From contig CAJQUN010000055.1 in the NCBI GenBank assembly GCA_907163345.1, positions 2,790,001 to 2,854,000 on the forward strand: DNA of 64,000 bases, read 5' to 3'. Every line of letters starts with the position of its first letter. Positions within the stretch are counted from its first letter, which is position 1. The notes below the pieces were generated by a model, which was not told the DNA's origin, made no database searches, and saw nothing but the letters and a program-made list of their open reading frames with translations. Of the stretch, positions 22,220 to 32,000 are shown in pieces. The stretch is from Haberlea rhodopensis (lineage: Eukaryota; Streptophyta; Magnoliopsida; Lamiales; Gesneriaceae). A program made the position numbers and the translations under genes.

Positions 22220-22941
22220 ATGCCCTCAACTATTGCAGGACAACATACTCTTATTTACCTGCAGGAAACAAAGGTTTTCATTTCTTGGAAAGCTCCCTCT
22301 GCAAGCTCATCAGAATTGATTCTCCGATCGCTTTTTAATCGCTAGAATGATTGAAAACTCTCCCTTACTCATTTTCCAGTAGTGGGAATAACTGCCCCCA
22401 ATTGTCTTCCTGATTGTTTCACCATTTTCTGATTCTAAATAATGACCGAACCAGACACGTTTTTACTCAGACGAACGCCAAATGAACCTAGGGAAATACC
22501 AAGTCATCTGATATGGTAAACAAGAGCCTTCGGAGTCTGTAAAAACAGAAACACTATCTTATATTCCGACGTTTAGCCGTTAAGTGGGGTTATGCAAGAG
22601 TATTTCACTATCTGTCCAAAAAGAACTAGGTAGCTTCTGATAGATGTCCGACTTCGACTTTTAATTTATACGGATGTAGTTTCTATTCCAGATCATGTGA
22701 TTCAATGTATGCGTAATCTTTATTTTAGTTATTTTGTATCAATCCCACTAAGTTGAAGTTTTTTTCAAAGAGATGAGTCGACATGTTGCTTAATTTCATA
22801 GGCCATGTACTTTCCTGTTTTCGTTTACTCTACTGTAAATACAGATGTGCGAGATTACTCAGGTTTCTAAATGTCCACAATCAGGTACAATATAGTAGTT
22901 TTGATAATAAGTTAGACTTAGTCCACACTCAGGATTCCGCG
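22220..22941. other. 3' flank of the small membrane protein gene
   Basis: Probably 3' UTR at first (possible acceptor TTTACCTGCAG near 22263, so a UTR intron is possible), then ordinary AT-rich DNA. No second gene is visible. Confidence 0.35.
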
Positions 22942-22943
22942 TA

Positions 22944-23645
22944 CAGTAAAACCTCCATAACTTAATACTCGATAAATTAATAATCTCTCTAAAATAATAT
23001 TTTTTTCCCGGTCCTAGGTTGGGCCAGTTTAAAAAATTAGGAATTTTGATAAATTGATAAGATAATATTTTTTGGAAATACCCTTATATAAATCAATGGT
23101 CTTGTAATATCATAAATTAATAATGCTCTAAAATTATAAATATAACTAGGACAATTTAGTAAAATAAGAATCTATCATTGTTTGTTTTTTCTCGAAATTT
23201 AAATCTAGGTGGATACAATCTCTATTTTTTCTCATTGTATTCAAAAGTTCTGGTGTCGTGTTCTCGAAATGCAACAAAAATTGTGAAGAGTTATTGTCGC
23301 TAGTGCTTCCTTTTGCATGATTGGTATCAAAAATACTGAATTATCCTTAGCTTCATCATGAACAGGATTTGCAATGAAACTAGCCACAATTTATTCTAAG
23401 CTACATTCATAATTTTCACATGGATAATCCAGCATGTGATTGACAAATATTTTATTTTGGAAATCGATATTATTAATCATATTCTCAAGTTCATGAATAC
23501 CTTCTTCAAAAGTTGGTTCATTTAAGTTCTTTGAGACTGTGCTTCACTCTTTAAATTGATAAATTATTAATTTATCGATTACTTAATAACTCTGTAAATT
23601 AATAAAAGTACATGGTTTCAATATTATTAATTTATAGTGTCTTAC
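22944..23645 (-). mobile_element. Pogo/Lemi-like (Tc1/mariner) element, degenerate
   Basis: The left end CAGTAAAACCTCCATAACTT follows TA (22942-22943) and matches the known terminal repeat of Arabidopsis Emigrant/Lemi elements (CAGTAAAACCTCTATAA). The right end near 23625-23645 is a decayed complement (ATTAATTTATAGTGTCTTAC). On the minus strand between about 23540 and 23270 the sequence translates to peptides such as EGIHELENMINNIDFQNK and VNHMLDYPCENYE. These resemble the C-terminal part of pogo-like transposases; stops interrupt it. The rest of the transposase is deleted. Confidence 0.6.
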
Positions 23646-23884
23646 AAAATATAACTATAGAATACTTGTATTTCTCGAATTACTGCGTTTACCCAAGTGA
23701 TCCACAAATGACAAAAAATTCTATTTTGCTTATCTATATCCCGATGAGACGAAACTAAAGCTCTTATTTTCTGTTGAGTAATAGTTCGTGGAAGTCTTGA
23801 ATGAGCCCCTCGAAAGTTTGATGCAAATAAATGAATTTTTATTCTACGTCTTTGAGCTATATATCCGCGTTTAATTTTAGTGCT
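23645..23884 (-). pseudogene. rpl20: Plastid rpl20 fragment in nuclear DNA (NUPT)
   Basis: On the minus strand the translation reads TKIKRGYIAQRRRIKIHLFA, then SNFRGAHSRLPRTITQQKIR and ALVSSHRD, then LWITWVNAVIREI. This is chloroplast ribosomal protein L20 from its start to about residue 80 of roughly 120. The start codon position (23882-23884) is mutated, several residues differ, and the C-terminal third is missing, so it is a decayed nuclear copy of plastid DNA. The frame is still open, but translation would have to begin upstream in unrelated sequence. Its broken edge coincides with the right end of the pogo-like element. Confidence 0.85.
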
Positions 23885-23936
23885 TAATAAATAAGGCTTT
23901 GATGAATAACTAATTGATTTCCTTTTCACGTATGAG

Positions 23937-24110
23937 AAAAATGTACATCCTATGATGTAAGGGTAGCATCGTACCTGCCACGGAAACACAATATGACCAA
24001 GGTGGGGGATGAATAGGATGGACTAAATGTACATTCTAAGATGTAAGGGTAGCATCATACCTACCACGGTAATACAATATGACCAAGGTGGGGAGAGAGC
24101 AGTCAATGCT
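23937..24110. repeat. Direct duplication of an 88-bp unit
   Basis: AAATGTACATCCTATGATGT at about 23938 recurs with a few changes at about 24026. Both copies continue through AAGGGTAGCATC and CAATATGACCAAGGTGGGG. The sequence may continue the rpl20 spacer or be unrelated; it is not coding. Confidence 0.7.
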
Positions 24111-24237
24111 GGCGCAATGCCACAATCGTCTTTCCAACTCACATTAGATTTCTTTCTTTTCTTTTCATGGCTTTCAAACTCAATTTTTTAAAAATAAAAA
24201 TATTTAATTTTATTTTTTGTTTTCTGAGAATATATAT

Positions 24238-25060
24238 TGTTACCCCTCCTTTTGGTTCGCGTTGGTAACAAATGAATTTATGTATGGGAAAGTATGTGTT
24301 GTTTTGCGGAGTCGCAATTGGGGCCGGAATCCGGAGGATCCTCTCGTTTTTCTTCCTGGATCTCCGATGATTGGATCCCTTCTTAGAGGAAGGCTCTCTC
24401 CCTTTTATAGGGGGGGGGGATGCCAAGGGTTCTGGTCTGCCGGGGATTCTGGAGACAATATCTGAAACCGAGGGGGGACCACAGATGGGGGACCATCTAC
24501 ATCTGTTGCCTACTTCGTACGATCCTTTTGCTCTGCTGATTCTCTGTGTCCGCGAATATGCTTTTCGTATCTGCAGTGCTTGGCCGCCCTTTGATTGGTT
24601 AGCAGGTCCAGCTTTTGCTTTAATAGGTGTCCGATTCCTGCAACCCTAGTCCCGGTACACAGGACCACCCTAGGTGGTCCCAGCTAGCCTATCATGTCCA
24701 ATGACTGCCCGTCCCGACCTATTGAGGAAACCGCGCCTCAGCCCGGCTGCCTTGCTAAAGATAGGCCGTCCTGCTTTGATGAGGGGCCGCGCCTCAGCTT
24801 GGGCGGCATGCTCCATGGCGGACCTCCCCGGCCTCTTGGTGTACTTCCTCGCCACCCCGGCTCGGAAACGATAGTGGCTGCTGGACAGAGGTGATCGCGC
24901 CGCAATAAGCTTGGTAGGGCCGGGTCGGGCGGAGAGCTCGACAAGGATAACCCGGGATGGGCAGTGAACTTTCTTTGTTGACTAAATGGGCCCCCCACTG
25001 ATGGCCCAAATAAAGTTCGGACCCTCAAGACCTACTGGGCCTCCAGAACCAGGGATATCA
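24238..25060 (-). repeat. 3' LTR of element B
   Basis: An 823-bp LTR; on the minus strand it begins TGATATCCCTGG and ends GGGGTAACA. It is nearly identical to the 5' LTR. Several short open frames inside occur in both LTRs and are not genes. Confidence 0.95.
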
Positions 25061-25076
25061 TCAGTATCCCCCTCTA
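25061..25076 (-). other. Polypurine tract of element B
   Basis: On the minus strand TAGAGGGGGATACTGA directly precedes the 3' LTR and matches the tract of element A. Confidence 0.85.
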
Positions 25077-25309
25077 GTCGAGCTAGTGCAGCGCTGCCTC
25101 GACTAATGGGCTTGTGGCGAACTTTATTGGTTCTTGACCCCCGGTCCTTTGACTAGACAACTTCTGGCCTCGGGGTGACAGCTATCCCGTACCAAACCCT
25201 AGTAAGCCGTCAGGCCACGTGCCCGTATCTGGTGCTCCGACCGTTCATCTCCCTTCATCTGCATCGTTGGTTTGGGCCAGGCTTTCCTCGGCCCACGAGC
25301 CACATCTTC

Positions 25310-25315
25310 TATAAA
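25310..25315 (+). promoter_or_regulatory. TATA box of the antisense gene, element B
   Basis: CTTCTATAAATTGAGG lies about 100 nt before the ATG at 25413 and 250 bp inside the 3' LTR. The same arrangement exists in element A (10941-10947). A CCAAT-type box was not seen. Confidence 0.7.
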
Positions 25316-25412
25316 TTGAGGCTCTCGAGTCATTTTCCCCCATTTGCGCTCTAGGTCGGATCAATTGCCTCTCCCAAAAACCCTGTAAGTCAGCTCTGCC
25401 TTCCTTTGTGTT

Positions 25413-26878
25413 AATGTCGCACTCTACTTCTTCCACTTCCGGTGCCCTCTTTCGAGGGGGGGGACGAGGAGGCCGAGGGGTCTGATCTACCCAGTCCCTC
25501 GGGTCGGAGGTCAGATGCTCCTGAGGGGGACATTCCCGAGGTGGTGCCCCTCCGACAAGTCCCTCCTAGGGTATTTGACCCTAGTCTCCCCACCTTCGAG
25601 GTTCTCGATCCGAGGAGCCTGGCCCAGGCCGGACTTCCTTGGTACGAGATCCTCGACTCGTGTGTTTCCCCTGAGGCCGAGCACCTTCTCCGCACGTGGT
25701 TTATCCCCCCAGATCACGACGTACGGGTCCCTAGGGCTGGTGAGCGTCCGCACCTCCCCCCGCCCGAGTACTTTCCCTTCTTCCTCGAGCAGCTTAAAAG
25801 CGGACTCCGCTTTCCTATCCCCCTTCCCTTCCAGGAGTTCTCCCACTATCACTGCGTCTCTCTGAGCCAGCTCACCCCCAATTCCTACCAGAGCCTAGTA
25901 TCTGTCATTGCCCTCTTCCGATCCTTGGGTCTGCCTTTCTCCCCTACCCTTCTTAATTATTTTTTCCAAGTTAAGAAAACCCCCTCTCCCGGGGCGTTTT
26001 ACTTTGGTGCCCGGACCTTTTACAAATTTCTAAACAACATCCCGAGCTCCCGTAAGGGATGGAAACAGAGCTTCTTTTTTGTCAAACCACCACGACGCTG
26101 GGCTTGTCCAATGGCCTGGCGAGATACCCTACCTACCCCTCGACCTCTGCCCAAAAAATACAAAGATGACGTGTTCTTCCAAACGGTTATCTCAACCCTT
26201 GGGGGTCGGCGTTTTGATTCAGCTGCCCTAATCAGGGAGGACGTACTCAGGCGTTTTGGGCTGAGCTCCTATCCAGACGTCCCTGGTGGTACGTTCTTCC
26301 TCCCCGGCCCCGCTTATGATATTTAAATATATACATTTATAGTTATTATTTTTTATTTTTGTCTGAGCTGAATCTTTTGTCTTGTAGATAGCATGTCTCT
26401 CCAGCAGCTACTGTCCACCATGGCGTCTCAGAAAAAGGCCGGGAAAGGTGCGGCCGGGGCAGGCCCTTCGAGCCAACCCCCCAGTGCGCCCGATGCTCCC
26501 CCAAACCACCCGTTTCCAGTGGCCAGCCCTCCTCGCGCCGAGGAGGTTGGGTTGGAGACAGGCCTGAGGAAAAGAAAAAGGGACGGAGGTGCAGCTAGGG
26601 TCCGGACGCGGGAAGAGGTGGCTACCTCCCCGGTTATTCATGAGATCGACACCCCACCTGCTTCCCCCCCCAGTCATCTATCAGTCGCTCCTGCCGACCC
26701 GGGTTCACCAGGGGTACCAGTGGGCTATACCCGAGATGTCAGCCTTATCAACTCTGCCCCTTCAGGTCTGTCCGCCCGGATTGTCGAGTGTCTGACCTCC
26801 TCCGCTGATCAGCAAGTCTTGTCCGAGCTGAGGTGGAAACCCCTAGCAGAGGAAGGTGTATCCCGGGCCCTATCAGTA

Positions 26879-26926
<48 letters not shown>

Positions 26927-27444
26927 AGTCCCTCTCCCCCTTTTCTCTGCAGGGCCTAGTGATGATGTGCGAGAGCCTTCGCCGGGGTGCAAACTACGGC
27001 CAATCAGCAAGAGACGCAAAGAAAACAGCTCGGGAGGCAAAGTCAGAAGCTGAGAATGCTAGAGCTAAATCCGAGGCGGACGCTGCCGAACTGGAGTCTT
27101 ATAGGGCCTCGATGACCCGACTTCGAGCGGAGGCAGAACAGCTCCGTGTTGCTCTGGCCGGGAAGGAGCGAGAACTTTCCCATGTCGGGGCTGAGTTTGA
27201 AAAGGTTAGGTCCGAGTTGGAGTCCTATGTAGCAGGTGAATCAGACCGACGCGAAGCCTTTATTAAGTCGGAGGAATTTACGAGCATGCTGGCCTCCAAG
27301 GCTTTTAAGTTTCTGGACCTCGGCTTCGAGGGGTGCAAGGGCCAGTTCAAAGCCCAGGGCTTCCCGCCCAGTGACCAGGACCCTGACGACTTCCTGGACC
27401 TTAATGCCATCATTGCCAGCATCCCCCCCGACTTCATCAAGTAG
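25413..27444 (+). CDS. Antisense gene of element B (gypsy-type PF04195-like protein with coiled coil), three exons
   Basis: Reads opposite to gag-pol. Exon 1 (25413-26288) starts MSHSTSSTSG, as in element A. It contains the gypsy-type transposon protein body: VPRAGERPHLPPPEYFPFFL, SLSQLTPNSYQSLVSV, GAFYFGARTFYKFL, and KGWKQSFFFVKPPRRWACP. Intron 1 (26289-26387, GTACGT..TTGTAG) and intron 2 (26876-26952, GTAAGT..CTGCAG) join the exons in frame. Exon 2 (26388-26875) is Ser/Pro-rich with RKRKRD, a possible nuclear signal. Exon 3 (26953-27444) is a long coiled coil (RLRAEAEQLRVALAGKERE) ending DDFLDLNAII and PPDFIK. In this copy the ATG frame and the main frame differ by one base at a run of eight G (25454-25461), a likely slippage or sequencing point. 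Function is unknown; additional ORFs in this position are known for Tat-lineage elements. Confidence 0.75.
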
Positions 27445-27474
27445 TCTGAACTGCTTTTGACTTAACCGTTGTAT

Positions 27475-27477
<3 letters not shown>

Positions 27478-27515
<38 letters not shown>
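27478..27515. repeat. Poly-T run of 38 downstream of the antisense gene
   Basis: A pure T run just after the stop codon of the antisense gene. A second run of 42 T (26881-26922) fills intron 2. Both are low-complexity and prone to length change. Confidence 0.9.
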
Positions 27516-27518
<3 letters not shown>

Positions 27519-27903
27519 GTGCCTCGGAGGCACCCCTTTGTACTGAAGTCATTTTGAATTTTGATTGCCTTGACTTGTTAGGAATTGGTTTCTCGCAATT
27601 TTACGAGCGTCCCGACCCCTTATATCAGCCGAGCCAACCCGTGATTTCACATTGGGATTGATCCAAACAATACAACTTAAACATAATTCCCCGGGCAGAA
27701 CTGGATGCCGCATAGCGCCTTCGTGTAACCGCGACTAACATAATTCTAACAAAATTAAATCTTAAAACAGTGCTAACCTGTTAATCCACATACTCCAAGA
27801 TGCACAAAGGATCAATCCGACCCGACCTCAGGGAATAATTATTTCCAAGCAGATGATGTCCTCCTGACCCGCGCTCCTACACCCGAGCTTTATGAGGCAA
27901 AGA

Positions 27904-28965
27904 GGACCTGCACTTTAAATTGGTGCCAGGGCCTCATACACCTGGGCTTTAGCATGCAGGGCGGACCTGTGCTTTAAATTGGTGCCAGGGCCTCATACAC
28001 CTGGGCTTTAGTGACAGGGATGACCTGCACTTTTAATTTGTGCCAGGGCCTCATACACCTGGGCTTTAGTGACAGGGATGACCTGCACTTTTAATTTGTG
28101 CCAGGGCCTCATACACCTGGGCTTTAGCATGCAGGGCGGACCTGTGCTTTTAATTGTTGCCAGGGCCTCATACACCTGGGCTTTAGTGACAGGGATGACC
28201 TGCACTTTTAATTTGTGCCAGGGCCTCATACACCTGGGCTTTAGCATGCAGGGCGGACCTGTGCTTTTAATTGTTGCCAGGGCCTCATACACCTGGGCTT
28301 TAGCAGCAGGGCGGACCTGTGCTTTTAATTGTGCCAGGGCCTCATACACCTGGGCTTTAGTGACAGGGATGACCTGCACTTTTAATTTGTGCCAGGGCCT
28401 CATACACCTGGGCTTTAGTGACAGGGATGACCTGCACTTTTAATTTGTGCCAGGGCCTCATACACCTGGGCTTTAGCATGCAGGGCGGACCTGTGCTTTT
28501 AATTGTTGCCAGGGCCTCATACACCTGGGCTTTAGTGACAGGGATGACCTGCACTTTTAATTTGTGCCAGGGCCTCATACACCCGGGCTTTAGCATGCAG
28601 GGCGGACCTGTGCTTTTAATTGTTGCCAGGGCCTCATACACCTGGGCTTTAGTGACAGGGATGACCTGCACTTTTAATTTGTGCCAGGGCCTCATACACC
28701 TGGGCTTTAGCATGCAGGGCGGACCTGTGCTTTTAATTGTTGCCAGGGCCTCATACACCTGGGCTTTAGCATGCAGGGCGGACCTGTGCTTTTAATTGTG
28801 CCAGGGCCTCATACACCTGGGCTTTAGTGACAGGGATGACCTGCACTTTTAATTTGTGCCAGGGCCTCATACACCTGGGCTTTAGTGACAGGGATGACCT
28901 GCACTTTTAATTGTTGCCAGGGCCTCATTCACCTGGGCTTTAGCATGCAGGGCGGACCTGCATTT
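27904..28965. repeat. Tandem array of a 58-59-bp unit (two alternating variants) in element B
   Basis: Eighteen copies of AGGGCCTCATACACCTGGGC can be counted. Two variants, one with CATGCAGGGCGGACCTG and one with GTGACAGGGATGACCTG, often alternate to give a 117-bp higher-order unit. Because 117 is a multiple of three, both strands stay open for more than 120 codons; these frames are by-products. The array lies in the region between pol and the antisense gene, where Tat/Ogre elements are known to carry variable tandem repeats. Confidence 0.95.
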
Positions 28966-29046
28966 TTAATTTCGGACAAGAGGTTTAAAGGAAAAATTCA
29001 TTAAATAACAGCGTTCGTACATTGAATTGAAATAACAACAAAATGC

Positions 29047-32000
29047 CTAGGAATAATATTTTCTGAGGTGATATGCATTCCAAGGTCTCTTTAGGCGTCG
29101 GCCTCCGTCCTCCTCCAAGTAGTACGACCCGGAACTCAGCTTCTGGACTACTTTGTATGGTCCCTCCCATCGGGGGTCAAGCTTTCTTACCTCCCCTGCT
29201 GGGTTGACCTTTTTGAGGACGAGGTCCCCTACCTGAAAATTTCGGGGTACCACCCTTTTGTTGTAGGCCCTGATTATCTTGCTGCGGTAAGCCTCCATCC
29301 TTATAGCCGCCCTTTCCTGTTTCTCATAGATCAGATCCAGGTCCAGAGCCCGGCTTCCCTCATTGTCGTCATCATATGCCTGGACCCTGGCAGAGGTCTT
29401 TCCAACCTCAGCTGGTAGCACGGCCTCCGTTCCATATACCATGCTGAAAGGCGTTTCTCCAGTTGGGACGCGAGCTGTCGTTCTGTAAGCCCACAACACA
29501 CTTGGTAACTCGTCCACCCAGTCTTTGCCAACCCCGTACAGTCTGGCCTTCAAAGCTTGCACAATTGATCGGTTGGTGACCTCTGTCTGCCCGTTGCTCT
29601 GTGGATAACCTACTGATGTAAAGGCTTGTTCGATCTTCATTTCCTTGCACCAAGCCATTAACCTCTGCCCCTGGAACTGCCTCCCATTGTCTGAGATTAA
29701 TTTCCTGGGTACTCCAAAGCGGCAAACTATATTCTTCCACAGAAAGTCCAGCACATTCTCCTCGGCGATCTTGGCTAAAGGCTCGGCCTCGACCCATTTC
29801 GAGAAATAATCTACAGCCACCAACAGAAATTTCTTTTGCTTCGGGGCCACCGGGAAAGGTCCCACGATATCCAGGCCCCATTTATCGAAAGGACAGGCCG
29901 ACGTTACCGCTTTCATGAGGTTTGCTGGCCTTGACTGGAACTTACTGTTCCTCTGACAACCCTCACAAGTGACTACAGTCCTGATCGCGTCATTCCTCAG
30001 GGTAGGCCAGAAATACCCAGCAAGGAGAGTCTTTCTGGCCAGAGCCAACCCCCCGAGATGGTCCCCGCAGCATCCCTCGTGAATTTCTCTGAGCACATAT
30101 TCTGCTTCTTCCGAGTTGAGACATCGGAGGAGGGGTCCGGCAAATGACCTCTTATATAACACATCCTCTATCAGAACAAAACGGAATGCGTGCCTCTTTA
30201 ACCGTCGGGCTTGGTTCTTATCAGCGGGTACTTCCAGCTTTTTCAAGTAGTTCAAAATCGGGGCCATCCAACCCAACACCTCGGGGGCCTCGGTGACGGG
30301 CCGAGCTGCCGGAATCAACTCTGTCTGAAATATGTACTCCCTCTGCGACAAAGGAACCAGGGATGTTGACCACTTGGAGAGCTCATCGGCCTCCTGATTA
30401 TCCTCCCTAGGGATCTGCACTATGCTCCATTCCACGAAACTTTCTGACATCTCCTGTATAGCCTTCAAGTATTCTATCATCTTCTCGCTTTTGGCTTCGT
30501 AATTCCCTTTCACCTGCTGAGTGGCCAGCTGGGAGTCCGAGTGAAGGATCACTCGGCTGGCACCGACCTCTTTTGCCAACCTCAGCCCGATCAGTATAGC
30601 CTCGTACTCTGCTTCATTATTAGAAGCCCGGAAGTCTAATCTGATAATGACCTTCATTTTCTCACCCGCGGGGGATATCAGAACAATCCCCACTCCACTG
30701 CCTTCACTGTTAGCTGCTCCATCCACGTACACCTTCCAGGGCTCCTCAGCTTCAACCTCTATCATTTCCGCGATGAAATCTGATAAAGCCTGGGCTTTGA
30801 TGGATGACCGAGGTTGGTAGGTTACGTCGTACTCGCCGAGCTCGATTGTCCATTTCACCAATCTACCCGATACATCAGGCTGGGTCATTATCCTCCCCAT
30901 GGGGCTGTTGGTTAGCACTGAGATGGGGTGTGACAAAAAGTAGGGTCTCAGCCTCCTTGCGGTTAGGACCAAAGCTAATGCCAATTTTTCGACCTCTGGG
31001 TATCTGAGTTCCGCCCCTTTCAGTGCATGGCTGACATAGTACACCGGCCTCTGGTCCGTACCGTCTTGTTTTATCAGTACCGAGCTAACAGCGCTTTCTG
31101 TAGCAGACAAGTAGATCCATAACCTCTCGCCGGGCTCCGGCTTTACCAGGACTGGTAGCTCAGCTAAGTGCTTCTTCAGGTCAGAGAAAGCTTCCTCGCA
31201 CTCGTCGTCCCAAGCGAACTTTTTCGCCTTTCTTAGCACTCGGAAGAAAGGGTAACTCCTATGAGCTGACCTAGAAATAAAACGAGCTAAGGACGCAATC
31301 CTCCCTGTCAGTTTTTGCACCTCTTTTATGCTGCGAGGTGAGGTCATTTCTTGAATTGCTCTAACTTTTTCCGGGTTGACCTCGATTCCCCTCTCTGTTA
31401 CCATGAAACCCAAGAATTTACCGCTCTTCACACCAAATACGCACTTAGCTGGATTTAATTTCAGACCAAACCTGCTTAGTGTGGCAAAAGTTTCCTCTAA
31501 GTCGGGCAGTAGGTCTGCCTGGCCTTTAGATTTTACCAAGATGTCATCCACATAAACCTCAATGTTCCTTCCCGCCTGGTTTTCGAACACTTTGTCCATC
31601 AACCTCTGGTATGTGGCCCCGGCGTTCTTGAGGCCAAAGGGCATGACCACATAGCAGAATGTTCCATCCGACGTGATAAAACTGACCTTATCTTGGTCCT
31701 CTTTCGCCAAGGGTATTTGGTGATATCCTTGGTACGCGTCCATGAAACTTAACAGCTCATACCCCGAGGTGGAGTCCACCAGCTGATCGATCCGAGGTAG
31801 GGGATAACAGTCCTTGGGACAGGCTTTGTTCAAATTACGAAAGTCGATGCACATCCTCCATTTTCCCGCCGACTTGGGAACCAAAACCACGTTTGACAAC
31901 CAAGTGGGGAATTGTACCTCCCTTATCTGTCCGGCCCTCAGCAAGGTCTTAACCTCGGCTCGGATAATTCTGTCTTTATCTGGTCCAAAATGCCTCTTCT

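Noticed and set aside
24670..25028. Several 60-96-codon frames inside the LTRs of element B
   Set aside because: Identical frames occur in the other LTR at 34762-35120; LTRs do not code here and the frames overlap on both strands.
27904..28965. Open frames of 124-133 codons on both strands in the tandem array
   Set aside because: They arise because the 117-bp higher-order unit is a multiple of three and lacks stops; both strands are equally open and the peptides are pure repeats.
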